Source: Neodiprion pinetum (lineage: Eukaryota > Arthropoda > Insecta > Hymenoptera > Diprionidae). Taken from it: a DNA stretch of 64,000 nt. The notes below the pieces were generated by a model, which was given only the letters and a program-made list of their open reading frames with translations, did no database searches and had not been told where the DNA came from. Where the stretch lies: assembly GCF_021155775.2 (NCBI RefSeq), contig NC_060238.1, positions 5,132,001-5,196,000 of the forward strand, written 5' to 3'. Every line of letters starts with the position of its first letter. The first letter of the stretch is position 1. This document shows, one piece after another, positions 24,326-37,580 of this stretch. The translations under genes were made by a program, and so were the position numbers.

Positions 24326-27300
24326 TAAGGTCAGACATGAACAATATCTTGACTCGAGTTGCAATCGAATATAAGCCATGTATAAAAGTGGCTTTTACAG
24401 GTGAGATCGTCAAAAATGCCCTAGCTTGCAAATAAGAAATACGTATCTCTGTATATCAGTATGATGAAAATAAAAATGGACATCGAACGTCTAGCCAGTT
24501 CTAAATTTATCTACCGTTCACTACTCGGCATTCCTTCAAATCCTTGAATATCCTGTGATCGGTAAAGAAACCAACTAGCATTAATAAATGCTTTTAAATT
24601 CCTGCCAACATTTTTTTTTTTTTTTTTACATTGTTATGTAAACCTGGTGGTGATATTTTCGTCTTGCTTTTAGCAGAATATTGTAAACGAAGTTCTTCAC
24701 GGTCGTTGTGTTGAAAAAAAAAAAAAAAGAAAAGTAATTGAAACATTGGGAAGTATATCCTTCCCGATGATAGATATTGATTTACACGCTGGTAGTTGAC
24801 TGAAAATTTTTGCTACCGATTTTATCACGTTGTCAGGATTATATTTACACCGAATAAATCTTTCGGCAGAATCATTAATCGGTGTTTGGGTACCGGCCAA
24901 TAAGTGCCACATTTTTTTTTATTTATTTTTTGTTTTCTTCACGAGCCGACCAGATATAACACTTAGTACGAAATTGTGATGAATTATTCGAGCGTTCTCG
25001 GGTAAGTGCATTTCATATTTTTACTTCGCTACGAGACTCGTCAAGATCCAAGACCGACGCGGCAAAATTTCGACACATGATCCTGAAAAGCCCTGCACAG
25101 AGTTTTTGGACTAGATTCAATCGAATTGCAATTTTTGAAATCTGATTTTAACAATAAAAACCCTAGAATACCGTCTTGTTATAAATGTTGGCTCAGCACA
25201 ATAGCGTGTGACTCAAAGGGTTAACTCGAATGACGCGGCTAACTTGGCCAGCAGCGACGATTATTTAAATAGATCGTTGACCAGAGTTGAAAAATTATCA
25301 TCGACAGCGAATTCTGCACGAGTAGAATAACCGGAGGTAGAAATTAACGGCGGTGGCAGTGGATTCATTTTTCTGAACTTTTGACATGTTGTACGTTATA
25401 TACGACAAAGGATACGTGACTGGCTGTAAGGAATTTACGAGACCCAGAGGCATGTAATTCAGACATTAATTGTAGCGCAGTGACACAGCCCCGAAATTTC
25501 CTCGTTAAGCATTTAGTACGATAATAAATTGTATACGTATATTATAATTTCAAGTTTATCATTTGCGAAGAAAAGAAGAATGAGAAAGTCTAGCCTCGTT
25601 TGTTCCCACCTCAAGGCCCATGACAGACACTCTGATAAATCTTTTCCTGCAAGAATTTAAATCAACTTCTTTGCACGATTTCACCGACAACGCGTTGGGT
25701 CGGTAATATTTGAAGGATACTCTTTGTAACGTGCGTGCATTGACGATATTTATTACAGTTTTATCGCAAAATCGAGGAAAATAATGGTGATACCATTAGC
25801 TTCTTGAGTGATTGAAATTTCTTCGTACCAAAATCTTTTCAGAACTTCACCAACTTCCGATGGCCGACTTTGATCGATCCCTGTGTTTGATGGACGTGAA
25901 AATTCAGTCTTCCAATAGTTCATAAATAATCCGATAGAATTATGTCACCGTGATACGAATCTTATATTTTTTTTTATTAAAATATACTTTCACAATTTGC
26001 GTGGCGATGTGAAATTAATATTGTACGGTTTCAATTGTGAGTTCAGTTTTCATGCTTAGAAACCATTTTGTGAAATATCACGATGAGAATAAAATATAAA
26101 TAAATGGTTCAATCTTTGCAGCTTAAGAGCAGCTGCAATTGTCAGTCAGAATAACGAAAATTTACCGACCTTGTGAACTTTATTTAAACATCGTATAATT
26201 TTTTGCAAACACATTGATTATGACGGCGGTGAATTGCCGTCGGTTTGAAATTCCGATTGCTATTTTATACGGTACAAAGAGCAATTTTCACTGTTGGTTT
26301 ATACAATTCGACATCCCTCCGGTGTTTTATTGATAATGACAAAGACAATATCTGCTATGTGCGTGTGTTGTATAGGACATGCGTAACCCGACAAGCATTT
26401 CACAATCCGATTATTCACGCTCAGGCTAATGTGAATCGATTCGCTTGGATTTACGTTACTTTCACGGAAGGTTTAACGGTCGGCGTAGGAGTAATTTCAT
26501 TTCGGTTCTCCCTTGATACACTTGAACTTTGATCAAATAACGCATGAAAAAGTTAATCCCTGATACGCGGAAAAACGAGTTAGAGTAATTAAATTGACGA
26601 AATACTCTGAACGACCATTTTCAGCTAACAAAAATCGTTACCGTTTTATCTGTCAATATTATAAATAACAAATAAATAGTGACAATTCCATAGAACGGAA
26701 GACTGTTATTCCCAGTCATTAGAAAATATCCTCTCATTAATTGGAACACATAAATTATAAAATATGATTTACAATCCGAATCAATAAGTGTACCCAGTCT
26801 AATTGTGAGAACGAATTGGGCAATGGTAGAAAAAGTGAATTTAATTTTCTCGCTTTAACCAAGTAACGAATACTTTCGAATGAATTTCTTTCCTCGCAAT
26901 TTCCGTCAGACTGAGACGCGCGATGTATACAAGTAATGTATAGATCCGCTTTCCAGGATAGGCACCTGCTTCTTCTTTATGCATATTTGATCCGTCTGCA
27001 CATTTCCGAATAATAATGGTCGGTTCTTGGCAAGAACGAAGCGTCGATAAAATATACAATACCTGTGGAATCGTAAATCATTCGTAGAGCTAGACGCCAC
27101 CCTAACGTAACCATTCTTCAGCTCAGAGTTTGGAATCGATGGATGGAGTGTGCGGAAAAAATGGAAAAAGGAAACCGAGCGGATTTGTGACGCGTGTTGA
27201 CGATTACCGCTGTTCATCGACTTTGGTGACGCAAGAAGAGTATTGGTTTCGGTCAAAAATCACTTTCTTCGAATTTCAACGAATCTTTACGTCTTCAAAC

Positions 27301-28799
27301 CTCTAGAATCCGAAGAATAAGTTTTTTTGAAAATTTCGGCTTGGATGTTTGACTGTCGGTCTGTACGACAAACTCTCCGTGCTCGCAACAAAGAAATGAC
27401 GGATTGACTTTTTTTTTTCTTTGGAAAAAACAAGTTTTATCGTGACTTAAACGTATCACATACCTGATTTATTTGGCAGGAGGAAGCAAGTTTCATTCGA
27501 TAAGATTCAAATTCATTCGAATAGGTAAAGTTTTATTCGGGCGAATAAGTTTTATAATAAATTTGTAATAAATTCAAGACTTTTCCTGGATGAGAAGCAG
27601 GAAAGAATCTTGGATTTTCTGGAGTGAGTCAATTCATAACTAATCTGGAACTATGGTTAGATAAATCTGGTTGTAATTAAAGTTTTGAGAAATCCAGGTG
27701 AATGAACTTAATCTAATAATATTTTCTGTGAGGGGTGATTATCGGTTTCACTTCCATAGTTCGTATTTCACGTTTGAATATGGCACGTGAATACTGCAGA
27801 AATTATCGCAAATGATTTTGCGATAAATTTGCGAATGGCGCAAAATGAGAATGAATTAAAAAGCAGTGTTTTTTGAAAACATTTGAAATATGCCGTGTTT
27901 TCTTATACGAAATATCTTCATTCGGAGGGGATAAGAATATCACGCGTGAATGTAGCACATCCATGGACTTACGATAAGATGCAATCCTTCTCATATCCAT
28001 AAATCCCAGCCTGTCATCTTATCTGATCGCACGTGTATGTGCTTTGTCAACTTGAGTTTCCCAAGTAAGACTTTCTCGGAGAGGTTAGCTAAGAAATAAA
28101 CAAAAACTTTCTCGTACTAGATTGGCACTCTCAGCAGCTCAAGAGATTTGCACTTCAGGAGAAGAGGAATCGAACTTGACTTCCTGAAATATTCGCGCCA
28201 ACTGAACCATTATTTTCATGCAGACACACTTGGCGTGAAAACAATGTACACGTATCGTTTTCTAAAGTGGATATACATACGTTCACTAAAAACACGTAAG
28301 TTTGGATGTGTTGGTTTTGAAATGTGTGAGAAGTAGTAATGAAGTATGTTTCTCAGCTTTCTCAAGGAAAGATGTGTGATTGGTCAACCGAAGATTGATA
28401 CGTACTAAATAATAAAAAGCTAAACGACACAAGAAAGTATTTGGGAAAGCTCAGAAATCGTTGTTGTTATACTTACCACTGTACTTATCATCAAATCCTG
28501 TAGATGATATTTTACTTTTGCATCACTGACTTTGAAACAATATATAGTATTAATTGATGAGTATCAGATGAAAATAGTAGAGTAATTCTATGATACGACC
28601 GAGAATTTAGATTTTGGGTATAAAGAAGATGCAAGGCATCGAAACAATCATAATTTTTTCTTAAATTGACAAGCGCAATCAGGTGTCACTAGCAGGTCCC
28701 TGTTCCATCAAATTCGGATTCATGGGAGTCTCAATTCAATACAATCTGTTTCTCGAAACAATAATAAGAAAATCGTACGACTCCCGTCTCTCAAAAATT

Positions 28800-29539
28800 G
28801 GGATTAATTAATTGATTGCTTATACTGTTCATGCTCTACGTTTGAACGCATGCCTTCATGCTTGGATTAAGCATGCAAACACTTGATTATATGCTACTTC
28901 TCGACGAATTTGAGCGAATTGGAAAGCATGCAGCGCAAAAGGGTTCCTAGTATAAGTGGAATATCTGAGGCAAGAGTGTCTCCATTCGGAAACGAGAAAG
29001 AATTTTCCTAGTCAAACTGTTTAGATGTAAGTGTATAATGTGTAAGCAAGTTGTAATACGATATCAGAGCTAATGAAAAAGAAAATTCAGTAAAATACTT
29101 AAACATTTCATAACAGAGCTGGCTATTATATTGTGGCAAAGGAGTACAATACTTATTACTCTGAGCAGCATTTGGAAAGTGGAACATAAGATAGTAGTTA
29201 ATATAGTTTGTAAGTATGTATTGATTTCTGCTCAACGCACGGGTGCAATATGTAACAACATTGTATTGTACATTGTACTTGAGTATCCTACAGCAAAATA
29301 AATGATGACATGGATTTCTATGTGTTTTCTGCTTTTTTCCTATGCCGTCAGCCTCCCGATTTTTCAGGTCTTTTCTGCGTTCAGAGTTCAGCTGAACTCG
29401 GTAGGATCATGGAAATCGCTTCTGAGTCGGGGAATTTTTTGTTCCGATGCATGCATGCTTGCTTATAAGTATACGTGATCAATTGCTTGTATACTACTTC
29501 GGCTTGTGACTAAACAAATCGGATGAATTTCAGCGGAGA
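28800..29539 (+). repeat. Degenerate left flank of the 8-kb array
   Basis: Two stretches look like decayed relatives of the array unit: 28800-28880 (attaattgattg, then gcatgcc and tgcttgga) and 29440-29580 (gatgcatgcatgcttgctt, later aatttcagcg, tggtatcaggagcgcaggag). Divergent units at the edge of a homogeneous array are expected when exchange homogenises only the interior. An AATAAA occurs at 29298-29303 on the + strand. Confidence 0.5.
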
Positions 29540-32500
29540 ATTACTCTTGGTATCAGGAGCGCAGGAGAACCGAGGAGCTCTTCTAGAAACAGGGACACAT
29601 TGATTAATTGATTGACTGCGTGTGATGTCGACGCTGTGTGACTGAAGGCATGCCTGCTTGATTGGGAGGGCATAAGATCGCTGATTTTCCCGCCATTTTC
29701 TCTTAAACCTAAGCGAATCGGAGAAATTTCAGCGAAAATGACTCCTGGTATCAGGAGCACAGGAGAACCGAGGAGCTCTTCTAAAGGCAGGGACACATTG
29801 ATTGATTGATTGACTGCATGTGATGTCGACGCTGTGTGACTGAAGGCATGCCTGCTTGATTGAGAGAGCATGTGATCGCTGATTTTCCCGCCATTTTCTC
29901 TTAGACCTAAGCGAATCGGAGAAATTTCAGCGAAAATGACTCCTGGTATCAGGAGCACAGGAGACCCGAGGAGCTCTTCTAAAAACAGGGACACATTGAT
30001 TGATTGACTGACTGCATGTATTGTCGACGCTGTGTGACTGAAGGCATGCATGCTCCGAGTATCAGGAGCGCAGAAAAACCGAGGAGCTCTTCTAAACACA
30101 GGGACACGTTGATTGATTGCATGTAATATCGACGCTGTGTGACTGAAGGCGTGCCTGCTTGATTGGGAGGGCATGTGATCGCTGATTTTCCCGCCATTTT
30201 CTCTAAGACTTGAGCGAATCAGAGAAATTTCAGCGAATATGACTCCTGGTGTCAGGAGCACAGGAGAACCGAGGAGCTCTTCTAAAAACAGGGGCACATT
30301 GATTGATTAATTGACTGCATGTGATGTCGACGCTGTGTGACTGAAGGCATGCCTGCTTGATTGAGAGGGCATGTGATCGCTGATTTTCCCGCCATTTTCT
30401 CTTAGACCTGAGGGAATCGGAGAAATTTCAGCAAAAATGACTCTTGGTATCAGGAGCACAGGAGAACCAAGGAGCTCTTCTAAGAACAGAAACACATTGA
30501 TTGATTGACTGACTGCATGTGATGTCGACGCTGTGTGACTAAAGGCATGCATGCTCCGAGTATCAGGAGCGCAGAAAAACCAAGGAGCTCTTCTTAACAC
30601 AGGGACACGTTGATTGATTGCATGTGATATCGACGCTGTGTGACTGAAGGCATGCCTGCTTGATTGGGAGGGCATGTGATCGCTGATTTTCCCGCCATTT
30701 TCTCTCAGACCTAAGCGAATCGGAGAAATTTCAGCAAAAATGACTCCTGGTATCAGGAGCACAGGAGACCCGAGAAGCTCTTCTAAAAACAGGGACACAT
30801 TGATTGATTGATTGACTGCATGTGATGTCGACGCTGTGTGACTGAAGGCATGCCTGCTTGATTGAGAGAGCATGTGATCGCTGATTTTCCCGCCATTTTC
30901 TCATAGACCTGAGGGAATCGGAGAAATTTCAGCAAAAATGACTCTTGGTATCAGGAGCACAGGAGAACCATGGAGCTCTTCTAAGAACAGAAACACATTG
31001 ATTGATTGACTGACTGCATGTGATGTCGACGCTGTGTGACTAAAGGCATGCATGCTCCGAGTATCAGGAGCGCAGAAAAACCAAAGAGCTCTTCTTAACA
31101 CAGGGACACATTGATTGATTGCATGTGATATAGACGCTGTGTAACTGAAGGCATGCCTGCTTGATTGAGAGGGCATGTAATCGCTGATTTTCCCGCCATT
31201 TTCTCTCAGACCTAAGCGAATCGGAGAAATTTCAGCAAAAATGACTCCTGGTATCAGGAGCACAGGAGACCCGAGGAGCTCTTCTAAAAACAGGGACACA
31301 TTGATTGATTGACTGACTACATGTGATGTCGACGCTGTGTGACTAAAGGCATGCATGCTCCGAGTATCAGGAGCGCAGAAAAACCAAGGAGCTCTTCTTA
31401 ACACAGGGACACATTGATTGATCGCATGTGATATCGACGCTGTGTGACTGAAGGCGTGCCTGCTTGATTGAGAGGGCATGTAATCGCTGATTTTCCCGCC
31501 ATTTTCTCTCAGACTTAAGCGAATCAGAGAAATTTCAGCGAATATTACTCCTGGTATCAGGAGCACAGGAGAACCAAGGAGCTCTTCTAAAAACAGGGGC
31601 ACATTGATTGATTAATTGACTGCATGTGATGTCGACGCTGTGTGACTGAAGGCATGCCTGCTTGATTGAGAGGGCATGTGATCGCTGATTTTCCCGCCAT
31701 TTTCTCTTAGACCTAAGCGAATCGGAGAAATTTCAGCGAAAATGACTCCTGGTATCAGGAGCACAGGAGAACCGAGGAGCTCTTCTAAAAACAGGGACAC
31801 ATTGATTGATTGACTGACTGCATGTGATGTCGACGCTGTGTGACTAAAGGCATGCATGCTCCGAGTATCAGGAGCGCAGAAAAACCAAGGAGCTCTTCTT
31901 AACACAGGGACACATTGATTGATCGCATGTGATATCGACGCTGTGTGACTGAAGGCGTGCCTGCTTGATTGGGAGGGCGTGTGATCGCTGATTTTCCCGC
32001 CATTTTCTCTCAGACTTAAGCGAATCAGAGAAATTTCAGCGAATATGACTCCTGGTATCAGGAGCACAGGAGAACCGAGGAGCTCTTCTAAAAACAGGGG
32101 CACATTGATTGATTAATTGACTGCATGTGATGTCGACGCTGTGTGACTAAAGGCATGCCTGCTTGATTGAGAGGGCATGTGATCGCTGATTTTCCCGCCA
32201 TTTTCTCTTAGACCTAAGCGAATCGGAGAAATTTCAGCGAAAATGACTCCTGGTATCAGGAGCACAGGAGAACCGAGGAGCTCTTCTGAAAACAGGAACA
32301 CATTGATTGATTGATCGACTGCATGTGATTTCGAGGCTGTATGATTGAAGGCATGCATGCTCCGAGTATCAGGAGCGCAGAAAAACTGAGGAGCTCTTCT
32401 TAACACAGGGACACGTTGATTGATTGCATGTGATATCGACGCTGTGTGACTGAAGGCATGCCTGCTTGATTGAGAGGGCATGTGATCGCTGATTTTCCCG

Positions 32501-35500
32501 CCATTTTCTCTAAGACTTGAGCGAATCGGAGAAATTTCAGCGAAAATGACTCCTGGTATCAGGAGCACAGGAGAACCGAGGAGCTCTTCTAAAAACAGGG
32601 ACACATTGATTGATTGACTGACTGCATGTGATGTCGACGCTGTGTGACTAAAGGCATGCATGCTCCGAGTATCAGGAGCGCAGAAAAACCAAGGAGCTCT
32701 TCTTAACACAGGGACACATTGATTGATTGCATGTGATGTAGACGCTGTGTGACTGAAGGCATGCCTGCTTGATTGGGAGGGCATGTGATCGCTGATTTTC
32801 CCGCCATTTTCTCTCAGACCTAAGCGAATCGGAGAAATTTCAGCAAAAATGACTCCTGGTATCAGGAGCACAGGAGACCCGAGGAGCTCTGCTAAAAACA
32901 GGGACACATTGATTGATTGATTGACTGCATGTGATGTCGACGCTGTGTGACTGAAGACATGCCTGCTTGATTGAGAGGGCATGTGATCGCTGATTTTCCC
33001 GCCATTTTCTCTCAGACCTGAGCGAATCGGAGAAATTTCAGCAAAAATGACTCCTGGTATCAGGAGCACAGGAGACCCGAGGAGCTCTTCTAAAAACAGG
33101 GACACATTGATTGATTGACTGACTGCATGTGATGTCGACGCTGTGTGACTAAAGGCATGCATGCTCCGAGTATCAGGAGCGCAGAAAAACCAAGGAGCTC
33201 TTCTTAACACAGGGACACGTTGATTGATTGCATGTGATATCGACGCTGTGTGACTGAAGGCATGCCTGCTTGATTGAGAGGGCATGTGATCGCTGATTTT
33301 CCCGCCATTTTCTCCAAGACTTAAGCGAATCGGAGAAATTTCAGCGAAAATGACTCCTGGTATCAGGAGCACAGGAGAACCGAGGAGCTCTTCTAAAAAC
33401 AGGGACACGTTGATTGATTGATTGACTGCATGTGATATCGACGCTGTGTGACTGAAGGCATGCCTGCTTGATTGATAGGGCATGTGATCGCTGATTTTCC
33501 CGCCATTCTCTCTAAGACTTAAGCGAATCGGAGAAATTTCAGGGAAAATGACTCCTGGTATCAGGAGCACAGGAGACCCGAGGAGCTCTTCTAAAAACAG
33601 GGACACATTGATTGATTGACTGACTGCATGTGATGTCGACGCTGTGTGACTAAAGGCATGCATGCTCCGAGTATCAGGAGCGCAGAAAAACCAAGGAGCT
33701 CTTCTTAACACAGGGACACATTGATTGATCGCATGTGATATCGACGCTGTGTGACTGAAGGCGTGCCTGCTTGATTGAGAGGGCATATAATCGCTGATTT
33801 TCCCGCCATTTTCTCTCAGACTTAAGCGAATCAGAGAAATTTCAGCGAATATGACTCCTGGTATCAGGAGCACAGGAGAACCGAGGAGCTCTTCTAAAAA
33901 CAGGGGCACATTGATTGATTAATTGACTGCATGTGATGTCGACGCTGTGTGACTGAAGGCATGCCTGCTTGATTGAGAGGGCATGTGATCGCTGATTTTC
34001 CCGCCATTTTCTCTTAGACCTAAGCGAATCGGAGAAATTTCAGCGAAAATGACTCCTGGTATCAGGAGCACAGGAGAACCGAGGAGCTCTTCTGAAAACA
34101 GGGACACATTGATTGATTGATCGACTGCATGTGATTTCGAGGCTGTATGATTGAAGGCATGCATGCTCCGAGTATCAGGAGCGCAGAAAAACTGAGGAGC
34201 TCTTCTTAACACAGGGACACGTTGATTGATTGCATGTGATATCGACGCTGTGTGACTGAAGGCATGCCTGCTTGATTGAGAGGGCATGTGATCGCTGATT
34301 TTCCCGCCATTTTTTCTAAGACTTGAGCTAATCGGAGAAATTTCAGCGAAAATGACTCCTGGTATCAGGAGCACAGGAGAACCGAGGAGCTCTTCTTAAG
34401 ACAGGGACACATTGATCGATTGATTGACTGCATGTGATGTCGACGCTGTGTGACTGAAGGCATGCCTGCTTGATTGAGAGAGCATGAGATCGCTGATTTT
34501 CCCGCCATTTTTTCTTAGACCTAAGCGAATCGGAGAAATTTCAGCGAAAATGACTCCTGGTATCAGGAGCACAGGAGACCCGAGGAGCTCTTCTAAAAAC
34601 AGGGACACATTGATTGATTGATTGACTGCATGTGATGTCGACGCTGTGTGACTAAAGGCATGCATGCTCCGAGTATCAGGAGCGCAGAAAAACCAAGGAG
34701 CTCTTCTTAACACAGGGACACATTGATTGATCGCATGTGATATCGACGCTGTGTGACTAAAGGCGTGCCTGCTTGATTGGGAGGGCATGTGATCGCTGAT
34801 TTTCCCGTTATTTTCTCTCAGACTTAAGCGAATCAGAGAAATTTCAGCGAATATGACTCCTGGTATCAGGAGCACAGGAGAACCGAGGAGCTCTTCTGAA
34901 AACAGGGGCACATTGATTGATTAATTGACTGCATGTGATGTCGACGCTGTGTGACTAAGGGCATGTCTGCTTGATTGAGAGGGCATGTGATCGCTGATTT
35001 TCCCGCCATTTTCTCTCAGACCTAAGCGAATCGGAGAAATTTCAGCAAAAATGACTCCTGGTATCAGGAGCACAGGAGACCCGAGGAGCTCTGCTAAAAA
35101 CAGGGACACATTGATTGATTGATTGACTGCATGTGATGTCGACGCTGTGTGACTGAAGACATGCCTGCTTGATTGAGAGGGCATGTGATCGCTGATTTTC
35201 CCGCCATTTTCTCTCAGACCTAAGCGAATCGGAGAAATTTAAGCAAAAATGACTCCTGGTATCAGGAGCACAGGAGACCCGAGGAGCTCTTCTAAAAACA
35301 GGGACACATTGATTGATTGACTGACTGCATGTGATGTCGACGCTGTGTGACTAAAGGCATGCATGCTCCGAGTATCAGGAGCGCAGAAAAACCAAGGAGC
35401 TCCTCTTAACACAGGGACACATTGATTGATCGCATGTGATATCGACGCTGTGTGACTGAAGGCATGCCTGCTTGATTGGGAGGGCATAAGATCGCTGATT

Positions 35501-37463
35501 TTCCCGCCATTTTCTCTAAGACTTAAGCGAATCGGAGAAATTTCAGCGAAAATGACTCCTGGTATCAGGAGCACAGGAGAACCGAGGAGCTCTTCTAAAA
35601 ACAGGGACACATTGATTGATTGATCGACTGCATGTGATTTCGAGGCTGTATGATTGAAGGCATGCATGCTCCGAGTATCAGGAGCGCAGAAAAACTGAGG
35701 AGCTCTTCTTAACACAGGGACACGTTGATTGATTGCATGTGATATCGACGCTGTGTGACTGAAGGCATGCCTGCTTGATTGAGAGGGCATGTGATCGCTG
35801 ATTTTCCCGCCATTTTCTCCAAGACTTAAGCGAATCGGAGAAATTTCAGCGAAAATGACTCCTGGTATCAGGAGCACAGGAGAACCGAGGAGCTCTTCTA
35901 AAAACAGGGACACGTTGATTGATTGATTGACTGCATGTGATATCGACGCTGTGTGACTGAAGGCATGCCTGCTTGATTGATAGGGCATGTGATCGCTGAT
36001 TTTCCCGCCATTCTCTCTAAGACTTAAGCGAATCGGAGAAATTTCAGCGAAAATGACTCCTGGTATCAGGAGCACAGGAGACCCGAGGAGCTCTTCTAAA
36101 AACAGGGACACATTGATTGATTGACTGACTGCATGTGATGTCGACGCTGTGTGACTAAAGGCATGCATGCTCCGAGTATCAGGAGCGCAGAAAAACCAAG
36201 GAGCTCTTCTTAACACAGGGACACATTGATTGATCGCATGTGATATCGACGCTGTGTGACTGAAGGCATGCCTGCTTGATTGGGAGGGCATAAGATCGCT
36301 GATTTTCCCGCCATTTTCTCTAAGACATAAGCGAATCGGAGAAATTTCAGCGAAAATGACTCCTGGTATCAGGAGCACAGGAGAACCGAGGAGCTCTTCT
36401 AAAAACAGGGACACATTGATTGATTGATCGACTGCATGTGATTTTGAGGCTGTATGATTGAAGGCATGCATGCTCCGAGTATCAGGAGCGCAGAAAAACT
36501 GAGGAGCTCTTCTTAACACAGGGACACGTTGATTGATTGCATGTGATATCGACGCTGTGTGACTGAAGGCATGCCTGCTTGATTGAGAGGGCATGTGATC
36601 GCTGATTTTCCCGCCATTTTCTCCAAGACTTAAGCGAATCGGAGAAATTTCAGCGAAAATGACTCCTGGTATCAGGAGCACAGGAGAACCGAGGAGCTCT
36701 TCTAAAAACAGGGACACATTGATTGATTGATTGACTGCATGTGATATCGACGCTGTGTGACTGAAGGCATGCCTGCTTGATTGATAGGGCATGTGATCGC
36801 TGATTTTCCCGCCATTCCCTCTAAGACTTAAGCGAATCGGAGAAATTTCAGCGAAAATGACTCCTGGTATCAGGAGCACAGGAGACCCGAGGAGCTCTTC
36901 TAAAAACAGGGACACATTGATTGATTGACTGACTGCATGTGATGTCGACGCTGTGTGACTAAAGGCATGCATGCTCCGAGTATCAGGAGCGCAGAAAAAC
37001 CAAGGAGCTCTTCTTAACACAGGGACACATTGATTGATCGCATGTGATATCGACGCTGTGTGACTGAAGGCATGCCTGCTTGATTGGGAGGGCATAAGAT
37101 CGCTGATTTTCCCGCCATTTTCTCTAAGACATAAGCGAATCGGAGAAATTTCAGCGAAAATGACTCCTGGTATCAGGAGCACAGGAGAACCGAGGAGCTC
37201 TTCTGAAAACAGGGACACATTGATTGATTGATCGACTGCATGTGATTTCGAGGCTGTATGATTGAAGGCATGCATGCTTCGAGTATCAGGAGCGCAGAAA
37301 AACTGAGGAGCTCTTCTTGACACAGGGACACGTTGATTGATTGCATGTGATATCGACGCTGTGTGACTGAAGGCATGCCTGCTTGATTGAGAGGGCATGT
37401 GATCGCTGATTTTCCCGCCATTTTCTCTTAGAACTAAGCAAATCGGAGGAATCTCAGCGAAAA
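29530..37463 (-). other. Frame-preserving open frame through the array
   Basis: On the minus strand one frame runs through every unit. A long unit gives 66 residues with segments such as LFLEELLGSPVLLIPGVIFA, LRENGGKISDHM and SQSSRHAFSHTAS; a short unit gives 35, including a frame-shifted RVPVLRRAPWFFCAPDTRSM stretch whose two deletions cancel. Eight in-frame stops interrupt it, at 30307, 30901, 31612, 32113, 33919, 34396, 34921 and 35239; five are the same inherited TAA variant in the TGAT tract. The longest run is 35239-37398 (719 codons from an ATG). I recognise no protein family, signal peptide or splice structure. It could be a degenerate repeat-protein gene or just an array whose period happens to be a multiple of three. 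Confidence 0.35.
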
Positions 37464-37580
37464 TGACTCCTGGGTATCAGGAGCACAGGAGAACCGAGGA
37501 GCTCTCCTAAAAACAGGGACACATTGATTGACTGCATGTGATGTCGACGCTGTGTGACTGAAGGCATGCCTGCTTGCTTG
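29540..37580 (+). repeat. 8-kb tandem array of 198-bp and 105-bp units
   Basis: Using the motif acgctgtg (or its variant aggctgta) as anchor, I located 48 anchors from 29631 to 37356; all 47 spacings are exactly 198 bp (30 cases) or 105 bp (17 cases). The 105-bp unit equals the 198-bp unit minus 85 bp (between ggcatgc and the tatcagga motif) and minus 8 bp in the TGAT tract. Order is mostly long-long-short (501 bp), with some long-short (303 bp) and one long-long-long-short. Units differ by scattered substitutions. Each long unit contains a 6-bp stem/4-nt loop (CTCCTGGTATCAGGAG) and a splice-acceptor-like gctgattttcccgccatttt tract followed by AG. The last unit (37454-37580) breaks the rule: the spacing to its anchor at 37547 is 191. 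Confidence 0.97.
35445..37356 (+). repeat. 804-bp higher-order repeat within the array
   Basis: In the right-hand part the unit order is long-short-long-long-short, and this block repeats with anchors at 35445, 36249 and 37053 (spacing 804 and 804), followed by a partial third block. Diagnostic variants (atttcgaggctgtatgattg, and gattgatagggcatg) recur at the same place in each block, so the five-unit block was itself duplicated recently. Confidence 0.88.

Larger units (their letters stand above)
20064..28799. other. Gene-poor AT-rich block
   Basis: No exon, RNA gene or long repeat could be supported. The block holds AAT-type microsatellites near 21.9 and 24.2 kb and poly-A or poly-T runs (21976-21993, 23400-23416, 24612-24627, 24716-24728). 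Short open frames (up to 116 codons at 26906-27256 on the minus strand) have no recognisable domain. Confidence 0.45.

Noticed and set aside
24201..24431. Minus-strand frame rich in isoleucine
   Set aside because: Pure by-product of the (AAT)n microsatellite.
29979..30197. Other minus-strand frame inside the array (also at 37173-37421)
   Set aside because: Out-of-frame shadow reading of the same units; it does not persist through the array.
29540..37580. CRISPR-like array
   Set aside because: Units are contiguous tandem copies of 105 and 198 bp with no unique spacers, in a eukaryotic context.
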